A stretch of 64,000 bases of DNA from Undibacterium hunanense (GTDB lineage: Bacteria; Pseudomonadota; Gammaproteobacteria; Burkholderiales; Burkholderiaceae_D). Below are positions 1 to 8,161 of this stretch, piece after piece; within the stretch, counting starts at the first letter, position 1; the number at the start of each line of letters is the position of its first letter. The DNA lies in the NCBI RefSeq assembly GCF_014284335.1, contig NZ_JACOGF010000012.1, positions 1 to 64,000 of the forward strand, in the 5' to 3' direction. The notes beneath the pieces were generated by a model, which did no database searches, was not told the DNA's origin, and was given only the letters and a program-made list of their open reading frames with translations. The position numbers were made by a program, and so were the translations under genes.

Positions 1-2
1 CC

Positions 3-146
3 CATCCTAGTGCCAGCCAAACCAGACGAATCAACGAACTGGAACGCAAGCTCATCAAGAGAGAGAATCAACTGGCAGAGTCGGAGGCATTATTGGTGTT
101 AAGAAAAAAAGCCGCGGCGATTTGGGGTGTGGTAAAGGAAGAATGA
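3..146 (+). CDS. IS3-family transposase OrfA, C-terminal part (partial at window edge)
   Basis: The frame starting at base 3 is open to the TGA at 144-146 and encodes 47 residues rich in Glu, Lys, Arg and regularly spaced Leu. This looks like the leucine-zipper tail of an IS3 OrfA, which mediates transposase multimerisation. The N-terminal helix-turn-helix would lie upstream of the window. The stop overlaps the OrfB ATG as ATGA, and the A7 tract at 104-110 is a candidate programmed -1 frameshift site. Confidence 0.7.
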   Translation, partial: HPSASQTRRINELERKLIKRENQLAESEALLVLRKKAAAIWGVVKEE

Positions 147-1195
147 TCGCCTCCCCGGATCGCCTTGATGCCCTGCAATTGATTGATGAAGCCGTCATTG
201 CTGGTGCACGCCAGCATCTGGCTTGCGAGCTGCTGGGACTCAGTGAACGTACCGTGCAGCGCTGGCGGCACACACCCAAGGATAGACGGCCCGATGTCAT
301 TCATCCGGAACCCGCCAATAAACTTAGTGAGGAAGAGCGAACCGCTTTATTGATGACCACCAACCTCCCTGAGTATGCCAGCCTGACACCGCACCAGATT
401 GTTCCCAAGCTGGCAGATCAAGGTATCTATCTTGCCTCTGAATCAAGCTTTTACCGCGTCATGAAAGCTGCCGGGCAAGGTCAACGACGGGGCAGAAGCA
501 AGGTCCCACAGAAACGCCCCCTGACTACCCATCAGGCAAGTAGCCCGAATCAAGTCTGGTGCTGGGACATTACCTGGTTACCAACTACAGTCAAAGGACA
601 ATTCTTTTACTGGTACATGATGAAAGACATCTACAGCCGCAAGCTGGTGGTCAATGAAGTGCATGAGAAAGAATCCTCGGAACATGCCAGCCATCTGCTA
701 TGGCGTGGATGTTTGCGGGAACAGATAGCAGGTAAGCCACTGGTACTACACTCAGACAATGGCACTGCCATGAGAGGAGCCAACATGCTCTCAGCGATGT
801 ATGACCTGGGAGTGGTACCTTCCTTTAGCCGCCCCAGAGTGAGCAATGACAATGCCTATGCGGAAGCATTATTCAAAACGGCCAAGTATTGTCCACAATG
901 GCCTGAACGGCCATTTGACACTCTGGAAGAAGCACGTCTGTGGGTCACGCAATTTGTTGAATGGTATAACGAAGAGCATTGCCACAGCGCTTTGAAATAC
1001 CTGACACCAAGACAAAGGCATCGTGGTGAGTCCAGTACTTTACTGATACAACGTGCAAGCGTGTATCAATTGGCCAGACAGAAAAATCCTTTGCGCTGGT
1101 CGGGAAAAACAAGAAATTGGGCATTGAGTGACTGCGTCTATCTCAATCCAGAGAAGGCTCGTGTAGAAGAAAAGGCATACATGAAGGCTGCTTAA
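143..1195 (+). CDS. IS3-family transposase OrfB (DDE integrase core)
   Basis: Catalyses strand cleavage and transfer for the insertion sequence. Counting from the ATG at 143 (350 residues), the catalytic triad is D142 (WCWDITWLP), D205 (HSDNGTAM) and E241 (NDNAYAEALFK). D205 and E241 have exactly 35 residues between them, the D-D(35)E spacing of IS3 transposases. An N-terminal HTH-like segment (LLGLSERTVQRWR) precedes the rve core, and the C-terminal WYNEEHCHSAL segment is typical of the family. The ATG overlaps the OrfA stop, allowing translational coupling as well as frameshift fusion. The gene is full length with no internal stops, so the element may still be active. Confidence 0.93.
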   Translation: MIASPDRLDALQLIDEAVIAGARQHLACELLGLSERTVQRWRHTPKDRRPDVIHPEPANKLSEEERTALLMTTNLPEYASLTPHQIVPKLADQGIYLASESSFYRVMKAAGQGQRRGRSKVPQKRPLTTHQASSPNQVWCWDITWLPTTVKGQFFYWYMMKDIYSRKLVVNEVHEKESSEHASHLLWRGCLREQIAGKPLVLHSDNGTAMRGANMLSAMYDLGVVPSFSRPRVSNDNAYAEALFKTAKYCPQWPERPFDTLEEARLWVTQFVEWYNEEHCHSALKYLTPRQRHRGESSTLLIQRASVYQLARQKNPLRWSGKTRNWALSDCVYLNPEKARVEEKAYMKAA

Positions 1196-1223
1196 TTTAA
1201 ATTGAGGCGACAACTACCTTGAC

Positions 1224-1467
1224 ACACACCGCTTCGCCAAAGAACGTATTCAAAGAAAGGCGACCGCAGACTCGCCCTGCGGGTGCTTACGCTACGCTTC
1301 AGCATAATTTGTGCATCACAAAAAATGGGAAAGCTTCGAAACTCGCCTTCGGCTCCAACACGAAGCTTTCTGATCCATTTTCTGTGACGCACAAATTACA
1401 TCGTCCCAAACGGATTGACGTCAAAAACAACTGCAACAGCAAAAAAGTCAAAACCAACGTCAACACA
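1224..1467 (-). repeat. Structured interspersed repeat, copy A (inverted, cut by the IS)
   Basis: Copy A runs on the minus strand. Hairpin I occupies 1306-1397, with long arms around aatttgtgcatcaca. Hairpin II is cut in its loop: only the half-arm with gcttcgccaaagaacgtatt (1229-1248) remains before the IS sequence. The missing half of hairpin II and hairpin III should lie on the far side of the IS, outside the window. An open frame of 248 codons crosses copies A to C on the minus strand, but it only reads through the repeats and is not a credible gene. Confidence 0.8.
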
Positions 1468-1488
1468 ACCTCATTCATATTTATTTGA

Positions 1489-1887
1489 GTGCCGTCAATT
1501 AACGATGTGTGGGGATTGCAGTTGTTTTTGACATTGCAGTTGTTTTTGACGTTGGGGTTGTTGTTGCTTTTGACCTTGCCTTTGACCTTAATCCGCTTGG
1601 GACGAAGCCATTTGTGTAGTGCAGAAAATGGAAAAAGAAGGTCCGATGCCTGAGCGAAGCGAGTTGCGGACCTTCCCATTTTTTGCGCTACATAAATGGG
1701 CACTCCCGCAGGGAGCGAGTCTGCGGTCGCCTTTTCTTTGGATACTTTATTTTGGCGAAGCAAAAGAAAGTATCTCGGCCGCCGGGCCGAGACCCGGCTT
1801 GTGTCCACGGAGAGCAATCTTTTAACCAAAGTACGGCAATACAACAAACGCCGCTGGGCTCCAGCCTTCGCTGGAGCGACGATATTA
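1489..1887 (+). repeat. Structured interspersed repeat, copy B
   Basis: Copy B has four 18-bp tandem units (1515-1586), then the conserved block TTAATCCGCTTGGGACG, hairpin I (1608-1699), hairpin II (1741-1774, loop GCGAAG) and hairpin III (1781-1798, gccggg...cccggc). A short conserved tail follows (caaagtacggc, acaacaaacgcc), then a hairpin of the form ctccagc-cttc-gctggag and gacgatatta. Arms differ from copies A, C and D but keep pairing. No protein-coding signal is convincing in either strand. Confidence 0.85.
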
Positions 1888-2265
1888 TGAGTGCCGTTGA
1901 TTGGCGATGGTGTGGGGTTGTAGTTGTTTTTGACCTTAATCCGCTTGGGACGATGTAATTTGTGCTTCACAGAAAATGGATCAGAAAGCTTCGTGTTTGA
2001 GCCGAAGGCGAGTTTCGAAGCTTTCCCATTTTTTGGGACGCACAAATTATGCTGAAGCGTAGCGTAAGCACCCGTAGGGCAAGTCTGCGGTCGCCTTTCT
2101 TTGAATACGTTCTTTGGCGAAGCAAAGAACGTATTTCGGCCGCCGGGCCGAGACCCGGCTTGTATCCACGAAGGGCAATCTTTTAATCAAAGTACGGCAT
2201 ACAACAAACGCCACTGGAGCGCCAGCCCGGTAGATTCCTGCCTTCGCAGGAATGACGATATTAAA
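1888..2265 (+). repeat. Structured interspersed repeat, copy C
   Basis: Copy C follows copy B head to tail. Hairpin I is 1957-2048, hairpin II 2104-2135 (13-bp arms around a GCGAAG loop) and hairpin III 2142-2159. The tail ends in the hairpin attcctgc-cttc-gcaggaat followed by gacgatatta. The final hairpin belongs to the type of small repeat that yields the spurious PAKAG peptides often annotated in proteobacterial genomes. Between this copy and azlD (2323) no gene is seen. Confidence 0.85.
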
Positions 2266-2322
2266 TGTATAGGACCATTGTAGATTCAAACTTCGATACA
2301 GATCACCAGCAAAGCCCCCGCC

Positions 2323-2646
2323 TCACAACCCCAACCGAATATAAGTAAACACCGCCATCCCAAAAAATATCGTCTGCAACATATTCTTGCGCACCAAAAA
2401 GAAGGCGGTTGCCAGCAAGCCCGCCAGCAGGCGTGGGTTGCTCAGGCCGATTTCTACCTGGCCATTGGTCAATAACAGATCTGGCACGATGATGGCAGCC
2501 AGGGCGCAACCCGGCGCATAGCGCAAAGCCTCCTGTACCCGTTTTGGCAAATTGATATGATGCCCGACCAGCCAGAAACCACTGCGTGCAATGAAAGTTG
2601 CCAGGGTCAAGAGGACGATGACCAGCCAGACTTCCCAATCGTTCAT
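2323..2646 (-). CDS. azlD: AzlD-type branched-chain amino acid transport subunit
   Basis: Small integral membrane partner of AzlC; AzlCD pairs export branched-chain amino acids or azaleucine through the inner membrane (family knowledge). The 107-residue protein is almost entirely hydrophobic with about four membrane segments and has the family's usual length. Its ATG overlaps the azlC stop by four bases (ATGA), so the two are translationally coupled, azlC first. A longer alternative frame at this position (2303-2683) is a shadow. Confidence 0.85.
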   Translation of the reverse strand: MNDWEVWLVIVLLTLATFIARSGFWLVGHHINLPKRVQEALRYAPGCALAAIIVPDLLLTNGQVEIGLSNPRLLAGLLATAFFLVRKNMLQTIFFGMAVFTYIRLGL

Positions 2647-3389
2647 GTTGACTCCTCACCAGTGTTCTTGCCAGCCTGATCATTGCCCGTTTTTTTGCCT
2701 TCCAAAAACTCTTCCAGCATCATCGCTGTGCCCATGCCCAGCAAGACTGCCAGCAACAAACCCAGTTTGTATGGCAAGTTCACCGCCAGCAAAGCACAGA
2801 TACCGGCCACTACCACACCGGCAAAGGCAGCGCGATTCATGATCAGCGGCAGCATGATGCAGAGTATGGCCAGCGTACCGGCAAAACCCAGGCCCCAGCT
2901 GCCAGGTACCTGACTACCCAGGAGAATGCCGATGATGGAACCTGCTTGCCAGGACAACCAGTTAGGAAAAATGAGCGCTTTTAAATAAGCAAGCTTGCCT
3001 TTTTGCTCGCCAGATTCTGGGTAACGCTGCATAAACAGGCCAACGGCAATATCACCAGTCATAAAGCCCAGCCAGGCGCGGGTACGCCACGGCAGGTGCG
3101 AGAAATGCGGTGCCAGAATGGCAGAAAAAATCAGGAAGCGCAGATTGACCACCAGGGCAGTTGCAAAAATCACCCAGGCCGGGGCATGTGCCGCCAGCAG
3201 CGGCAATGAAGCCAGTTGGGCTGATCCGGCGAAAACCAGCAGGCTCATGCCCAGCGCCTGCGGCAATGTCAGGCCAGCCTTGATCATGGCAATGCCAACC
3301 ACCAGGCCCCAGGCACCAATACCAAACCAGGTAGGTGCGCCCACCTTCAAACCTTCTTTGAATGCGGCCTTGTCGCTATCGAATGACAT
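2643..3389 (-). CDS. azlC: AzlC-family amino acid exporter, large subunit
   Basis: 248-residue inner-membrane protein forming the main transport unit with AzlD. The N-terminal region has KEGLKVGAPTWFGIGAWGLV, typical of AzlC, followed by multiple hydrophobic helices and a short charged cytoplasmic tail (residues about 233-248, rich in Lys, Glu and Asn). The length fits the family (about 230-250). It is the promoter-proximal gene of the pair, and substrate specificity cannot be read from sequence. Confidence 0.88.
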   Translation of the reverse strand: MSFDSDKAAFKEGLKVGAPTWFGIGAWGLVVGIAMIKAGLTLPQALGMSLLVFAGSAQLASLPLLAAHAPAWVIFATALVVNLRFLIFSAILAPHFSHLPWRTRAWLGFMTGDIAVGLFMQRYPESGEQKGKLAYLKALIFPNWLSWQAGSIIGILLGSQVPGSWGLGFAGTLAILCIMLPLIMNRAAFAGVVVAGICALLAVNLPYKLGLLLAVLLGMGTAMMLEEFLEGKKTGNDQAGKNTGEEST

Positions 3390-3694
3390 GTGGGGAGAGA
3401 GGAAATGCGGAAAAGTCCACTATTGTAGCGGTGAAACTAAAAGCTTGCCAAAGACTGCCAGCCAAAGTTCATTTACAAACAACTATTACTGGAACTCATT
3501 TCATAAACAGGGATGCGCTCTGACAAGCATTCTCAATTTGACAAATCGCCAATTCAGCCCCGCTGACTACGCAATCTCACTCTGCAAGGCCAGAATCCGT
3601 TAAAATCGCGGTGGCAATTTCTATTTTGGGAAAGCAGGCTGCCTGACAGCAGGCCCGGCGGCTTCCCGCACCATCCTTATTTACTGGAGTCACC
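3390..3694. other. Intergenic region between divergent azlC and zinc-finger gene
   Basis: No gene seen. It holds a copy of the small palindromic repeat of family 2 (3491-3517) about 100 bp upstream of azlC, and presumably both divergent promoters. A run shortly before 3695 (tactggagtcaccATG) supplies the ribosome-binding site of the plus-strand gene. Confidence 0.5.
3491..3520. repeat. Small palindromic repeat (family 2), partial copy
   Basis: ggaactcatttcataaacag followed by ggatgcg matches copies near 38050, 41050 and 47904. The left arm is conserved and the right arm degraded. Confidence 0.6.
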
Positions 3695-3898
3695 ATGTCC
3701 ACACCAGCCAGCACCACCAGCAACATCGTCGAACTGCAAGCCACGGATCTGCCGGCGCACTGCCCCAATCCTGCCATGCCGCTGTGGTCATCTCACCCGC
3801 GCGTGTTTCTGGATTTGTCGCATGGCGGCACGGCGACCTGCTCCTATTGCGGCACGCAATACAAACTGGCGCCGGGCGTTGTGCTCAAGGCGCATTGA
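3695..3898 (+). CDS. CHCC-type zinc-finger domain protein
   Basis: 67-residue soluble protein with the pattern C...H...C-x2-C: Cys in AHCPNPAMP, His in LSHGGTATCSYCG, then the CSYC pair. This matches the short zinc-finger family related to the NDUFS6-like domain of complex I, in which one zinc is bound. Small stand-alone members are common in betaproteobacteria and their role is not settled. The start ATG has a good ribosome-binding site (tactggag). The next gene begins 12 bp downstream, so it is likely the first gene of a four-gene run. Confidence 0.82.
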   Translation: MSTPASTTSNIVELQATDLPAHCPNPAMPLWSSHPRVFLDLSHGGTATCSYCGTQYKLAPGVVLKAH

Positions 3899-3910
3899 TT
3901 TTTTAAGATC

Positions 3911-4342
3911 ATGCCCGCAAAAACGCAAATGAATGGCAGTGCAGATGATGTCGAAGCTGCCTTTTATGATGCCCTTAGCCGTGCCGATCTGGATGGCATG
4001 ATGGCCCTGTGGGCCGAAGATGAAGAAATCGTCTGTATCCACCCGGGTGCGGGCAGGCTGATCGGTCACGCTGCCATACGCAGCTCATGGGAAAGCATCT
4101 TTGAACGTGGTCAGGTCAACATTCGTCCTTTGCAGTTGCATGCCACCCACAATATGCTGACTGCGGTACACAGCATCATAGAAGAATTTCAGCGCACCGG
4201 TGACAGCAAGCAGGACGTGCATGTGCTTGCCACCAATGTCTATGTCAAAACCCCGCATGGCTGGCGTATCACCATGCACCATGCGTCGGTTGCGTCGGGC
4301 AAGGCACCGCTGGACATGTTCAAGGCCAGCATTCTGCATTAA
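3911..4342 (+). CDS. SnoaL/NTF2-like small protein (DUF4440-type)
   Basis: 143 residues. The sequence pattern AFYDALSRADLDGMMALWAE, a central IHPGAGRLIGHAAIRSSW and the C-terminal GWRITMHHAS are the hallmarks of the NTF2-like cone fold found in ketosteroid-isomerase relatives (DUF4440/SnoaL). No enzyme activity can be assigned from the sequence. It lies 12 bp after the zinc-finger gene and 51 bp before the YheT hydrolase, implying co-transcription. Confidence 0.8.
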   Translation: MPAKTQMNGSADDVEAAFYDALSRADLDGMMALWAEDEEIVCIHPGAGRLIGHAAIRSSWESIFERGQVNIRPLQLHATHNMLTAVHSIIEEFQRTGDSKQDVHVLATNVYVKTPHGWRITMHHASVASGKAPLDMFKASILH

Positions 4343-4393
4343 ACCGCAATGATTTATACGCCACCGGCATTGAGTCACATGAAATAGGCTTAC

Positions 4394-5350
4394 ATGAAAT
4401 ACCTGTCACCACGCTGGTTGCCCGGCGGCCATCTGCAAACGATTTATCCGGCCGTGTTTATCAACAAGCCCGTCACGGCCTTGCGACGTGAACGCTGGAC
4501 CACGCCGGATGACGATTTTGTGGATGTTGATTTTCTGGATGGTGAACCGGGCAAACCCTTCGTGGTGATGTTTCATGGCCTGGAAGGTTCCAGCGACAGC
4601 CATTATGCGCGTGCCATGATGGCAGCCCTGCGTGACCGTGGCTGGTCGGGGGCCATACCGCATTTTCGTGGTTGTTCTGGCGAACTGAACCAGGCACCAC
4701 GCTTTTATCATTCTGGCGATGCGCAAGAAATAGGCTGGATCATAGACCGTCTGTACCAGCAATATCGCCAGCAACATGCCAACGGCAAGTTTTATGCGGC
4801 GGGTGTATCACTGGGTGGCAATGCCCTGTTACGCTGGCTGGGCGAATCGCAACACCATGCAGATATCGTCAGCGCAGCCTGCGCCGTATCTGCCCCACTT
4901 GATCTGGCGCAGGGCGGCGCTTCGCTGTCCAGCGGTTTCAACATGGTCTATACACGCATGTTCCTGAAGACCCTGAAACCCAAGTGTCTGCAAAAGCTCG
5001 ACCAGTTCCCCGGCCTGTTCAACAAAGATGCCATGCTCAACGCCCGCGATCTGTATGAATTCGACAACGTCGTTACCGCCCCTCTGCATGGATATCTGGA
5101 TACCGATGATTACTGGCATAGAGCCAGCGCCAAGCATATACTCAACGACATCACCGTACCGACACTGGTACTGAATGCCAGGAATGACCCTTTCCTACCG
5201 GCCCAACATTTACCTACCCGTGCAGCCCAATGCGTGACACTGGAATACCCTGCACATGGTGGCCATGTCGGTTTTGCGGCAGGCAATGTGCCAGGTCATT
5301 TGAACTGGTTACCACAAAAGATACTGCACTTCTTTGAGGCGAATAGTTGA
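4394..5350 (+). CDS. yheT: YheT-family alpha/beta hydrolase
   Basis: 318 residues, the usual size of the YheT/UPF0017 esterase family. The N-terminus SPRWLPGGHLQTIYP is diagnostic. The oxyanion-region motif FHGLEGSSDSHY is at about 60-71, the nucleophile elbow GVSLGG places the catalytic Ser at 139, and NARNDPFLP and the AHGGHVGF segment near the C-terminus supply the Asp and His. It is probably cytosolic and acts on an unknown ester or lipid. The stop overlaps the next start by one base (TGATG), indicating translational coupling with the following gene. Confidence 0.9.
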   Translation: MKYLSPRWLPGGHLQTIYPAVFINKPVTALRRERWTTPDDDFVDVDFLDGEPGKPFVVMFHGLEGSSDSHYARAMMAALRDRGWSGAIPHFRGCSGELNQAPRFYHSGDAQEIGWIIDRLYQQYRQQHANGKFYAAGVSLGGNALLRWLGESQHHADIVSAACAVSAPLDLAQGGASLSSGFNMVYTRMFLKTLKPKCLQKLDQFPGLFNKDAMLNARDLYEFDNVVTAPLHGYLDTDDYWHRASAKHILNDITVPTLVLNARNDPFLPAQHLPTRAAQCVTLEYPAHGGHVGFAAGNVPGHLNWLPQKILHFFEANS

Positions 5351-5973
5351 TGGATGAGATCGTCAAGGCAGCACTGGCAAAATGGCCTGATGTTCCGCAT
5401 TGCTATGGATGGCTGGCCCTTGATGCGCGAGGTAACTGGCGCATGCGTGACGAACGTTGCCAGGCGCTGAACCTGCCTGGCGACATCATTCGCCACCCCA
5501 CCCTGCTGGCCTTCATCGTCCGCAACTATCTCTGCAATGAACAAGGCTGCTGGTATTTTCAGAATGGCCCGCAACGCGTGTATGTCGATCTGGAAGCAAC
5601 GCCCTTCATCGCGACCACCACCGCCCAGGGCAGCTTTGCCCTGCAACACGGCGAACAGGCTTTCACACCCGAACTGGCCTTCCTTGACCCGCAAGGCAGA
5701 TTGCAACTCAGTAGCGGCAACACGCTGGCCCAACTCGACGACCGTGACCTGGCTAACTGCCTGCCCTGGCTCACCCTCGATCAGCAAGTCATCAGTGATG
5801 AAGCGCTGTTGGCATGGCTGGAAGATAACAACGCCGCAGGTCAGCTACAACTGCGCCCACCTGGCGCAAACGGGCTATGCATAGACGTGCAGCGTTGCGA
5901 AGAACATCAGTTGATGCGGGAATTTGGGTTTGTGCAAAAGCCGAGACCAGAAAATACTGCTGGCAAACCTTGA
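5350..5973 (+). CDS. Conserved hypothetical protein coupled to yheT
   Basis: 207 residues, no signal peptide and no membrane segment. I recognise it as a protein conserved beside yheT-type hydrolases in betaproteobacteria, but I cannot give a function. The N-terminus is VKAALAKWPDVPHCYGWLAL, and a middle block FQNGPQRVYVDLEATPF is highly aromatic. The rest is acidic and leucine-rich. The ATG at 5350 overlaps the yheT stop. A TTG one codon earlier is possible but weaker. Confidence 0.7.
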   Translation: MDEIVKAALAKWPDVPHCYGWLALDARGNWRMRDERCQALNLPGDIIRHPTLLAFIVRNYLCNEQGCWYFQNGPQRVYVDLEATPFIATTTAQGSFALQHGEQAFTPELAFLDPQGRLQLSSGNTLAQLDDRDLANCLPWLTLDQQVISDEALLAWLEDNNAAGQLQLRPPGANGLCIDVQRCEEHQLMREFGFVQKPRPENTAGKP

Positions 5974-5997
5974 TATAAATAAACGACTGCAACGACA

Positions 5998-7584
5998 TCA
6001 GCGCCGTTTTTTCTCATCCGCCATCTGATCCTTATGCTTTTCTTTCCATTCACGCTCGCGCGCATCAATGACGGACAATTCAAAATACTGGGCGTCCTTG
6101 TCGCGGCGGGCGATTTCCAGTTGCTGCAGCGCGGCGTCCCAATTACTCTGTATGCCATAGGCTTCAGCCAGGGCCAGATGCTGGGCGGCTTGCTTGCCCT
6201 GGGCGTCGTAGACCTTGGCTAACAGGCTATACAGTTGCGGTTCTTGCCGGTACAGGACAATCTGGTCGCGCAAAAATGCGGCGGACTGTTCTTCTTTTTT
6301 ATCGGCCAGCAAGGCTTCTGCATATTGCAGGGCCACACCGCGTGACAGAGGTAGCTCACGCATGGCTTTTTCCGCTTCTTTGACGGCAGCAGCAGTTTGC
6401 TGGCTGCCTATCAGGATGTCGATGGACAGATCGGCAAACATATTGCTTTGCGTTAGCAGGTCTTTATATCGGGCATCCTTTTCGACCATCTTCTGCGCCT
6501 GGTCCAGCAGAGTTCTTGCTGCCGTGTAATCCAGTCGTTTATAGGCAACAAAGGCATGGCCATATTTGGCGGTGATCTGGTCTTCCAGCTTGCCGGATTT
6601 GGCTTGTACGTCAAAATAGGTAATGGCATCCATCAAGCCCTGAATGCTACTGTCCTGCAAGACACGCACCCTGACCTTGGTCAGCAAAAATTCCAGACTG
6701 TCGGCGTGCTGGCGATAGCGCTGGTCTACCAGGCGCGACTGGATGTCGGCAATACGCTCACTGGTCAGTGGATGGCTGCGCAAATAGGGTGGCACATTGT
6801 CAGTGTAATTGCGTGTGGAATTTTGCAGGCGCCCAAAAAAGCTCACCATGCCGGAAGGATCAAAACCGGAATCACGTAGAATCTGGAAACCGACGCGATC
6901 GGCTTCGCGTTCAGCATCACGGCCGAAATTCAACTGCTTCTGTATCGCCAGGCCTTGTCCACCAGCCGCCAGTGCCATGGCGGCATCCGGGCTGGAGCGT
7001 GCGGCCAGCACGGCCAGTGCCAATGCGGCCAGCGGAATGAGTGCATCCCCCTTCTGGCTAGTCAACATGCGGGCAATATGACGCTGGGCCACGTGACCAA
7101 TTTCATGCCCCATAACCGAAGCCAGTTCTGATTCGGATTGCGCTGCCAGAATCAGACCAGAATGAAAGCCGATAAAACCACCTGGAAAAGCAAAGGCATT
7201 CAGCACAGGGTCACGAACAGCAAAAAACTCGAAATTGAATGATGTTTCACCACGTGCATCGGGGCGGGTTTCCAGCATTTTGTTACCCAGGCGGTTCAGA
7301 TATTCTGACACGGGGGCATCATCCATGAAATCCGGATCACGCCGCACCACGCTCATGATCTGCTCACCCAGCTTGCGTTCCGCCAGGGGCGACAGTTCTT
7401 CACGTGACGTATCGCCCAGGGTAGGCAAGTTTTGCGCATGTGCCAGTTCGGGCGCGATGCCAACATTGGCCAAGCCGCTGATCAGCAGGAGGGCGGCGCA
7501 TAAAGAAGTCCGGCGAAATGTGCGTCGGACTGTATTCGCAATGCTATGATGCCTGGACACTGAATTGCTTTCTTTTCTCTTCAC
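5998..7584 (-). CDS. bepA: BepA-like periplasmic M48 metalloprotease with TPR tail
   Basis: BepA (YfgC) is a periplasmic zinc protease and chaperone that checks outer-membrane protein assembly, especially LptD. The 528-residue product has an N-terminal signal segment (about 25-50), the zinc motif HEIGH at 160-164 and the third ligand Glu in READ (E227). The C-terminal half is helical with several TPR-like repeats, as in BepA. The start chosen is GTG at 7584; no ATG is available before the signal peptide, and a GTG at codon 9 is an alternative. It is divergent from moaC with only about 20 bp between starts, so promoters must overlap the coding ends. Confidence 0.88.
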   Translation of the reverse strand: MKRKESNSVSRHHSIANTVRRTFRRTSLCAALLLISGLANVGIAPELAHAQNLPTLGDTSREELSPLAERKLGEQIMSVVRRDPDFMDDAPVSEYLNRLGNKMLETRPDARGETSFNFEFFAVRDPVLNAFAFPGGFIGFHSGLILAAQSESELASVMGHEIGHVAQRHIARMLTSQKGDALIPLAALALAVLAARSSPDAAMALAAGGQGLAIQKQLNFGRDAEREADRVGFQILRDSGFDPSGMVSFFGRLQNSTRNYTDNVPPYLRSHPLTSERIADIQSRLVDQRYRQHADSLEFLLTKVRVRVLQDSSIQGLMDAITYFDVQAKSGKLEDQITAKYGHAFVAYKRLDYTAARTLLDQAQKMVEKDARYKDLLTQSNMFADLSIDILIGSQQTAAAVKEAEKAMRELPLSRGVALQYAEALLADKKEEQSAAFLRDQIVLYRQEPQLYSLLAKVYDAQGKQAAQHLALAEAYGIQSNWDAALQQLEIARRDKDAQYFELSVIDAREREWKEKHKDQMADEKKRR

Positions 7585-7605
7585 TTTTTGCCTGTTATCA
7601 CAATA

Positions 7606-8109
7606 ATGAGTAACGATTCAACAAACCAGGGCCTGAGCCATTTTGATGCCAGCGGGCAAGCGCATATGGTCGACGTCGCTAACAAAAATGACAGTCACCG
7701 CAGCGCCATTGCCGCCGGGAAAATCCGCATGAAACCGGAAACCCTGTCCATCATCCAGCAAGGCACCGCAAAAAAAGGAGACGTACTGGGTATCGCCCGC
7801 ATCGCTGCCATCATGGCGGCCAAACGCACCAGTGATCTGATTCCGCTCTGCCATCCTCTGGCGCTGACCAGGGTCACTGTTGATTTTAGCATTGAAGAAG
7901 CCACAGCCACGATCAGTTGCCAGGCCCAGGTTGAAACAATTGGTAAAACCGGTGTTGAAATGGAAGCTCTGACCGCCGTCCAGGTCGGTCTGCTGACAAT
8001 TTACGATATGTGCAAAGCCACTGACCGGGGCATGGTCATGACCGATATACGCGTACTGGAAAAACATGGCGGCAAGTCGGGCGACTGGGTCAGCCTGATT
8101 GACGGTTAA
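7606..8109 (+). CDS. moaC: Cyclic pyranopterin monophosphate synthase MoaC
   Basis: MoaC converts the 3',8-cyclo-GTP product of MoaA to cyclic pyranopterin monophosphate in molybdenum-cofactor synthesis. The 167-residue protein shows the family blocks [41 protein letters not shown] and [19 protein letters not shown]; the conserved Lys of KAAD-like motifs is seen in MCKATDRGM. The ATG at 7606 is used rather than an upstream TTG at 7588. No other moa gene lies beside it. Confidence 0.95.
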   Translation: MSNDSTNQGLSHFDASGQAHMVDVANKNDSHRSAIAAGKIRMKPETLSIIQQGTAKKGDVLGIARIAAIMAAKRTSDLIPLCHPLALTRVTVDFSIEEATATISCQAQVETIGKTGVEMEALTAVQVGLLTIYDMCKATDRGMVMTDIRVLEKHGGKSGDWVSLIDG

Positions 8110-8161
8110 AAAGCAATCCGCCGTTTGAAACCTGTCAGCAGTACCGTAGCCTTTCTTGGCA

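Larger units (their letters stand above)
1..1222 (+). mobile_element. IS3-family insertion sequence, left part outside window
   Basis: The window opens inside an insertion sequence: the tail of an OrfA (3-146) and a complete OrfB transposase (143-1195). The right end falls between about 1218 and 1229, because from 1229 on the sequence matches an interspersed repeat that also occurs at 1.9-2.2 and 61.9-62.2 kb. A run of seven A at 104-110 lets OrfA slip -1 into the OrfB frame, and that frame has no stop between the slip and the OrfB start; this is the usual way IS3 elements make the OrfAB transposase. The exact terminal repeat and target duplication cannot be set without the left end. Confidence 0.85.

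Noticed and set aside
1299..2045. 248-codon minus-strand open frame across repeat copies A-C
   Set aside because: It reads through three repeats, has low-complexity KVKNN-type stretches and PAKAG-type peptides from small repeats, and no ribosome-binding site; it is a by-product of the repeat sequence.
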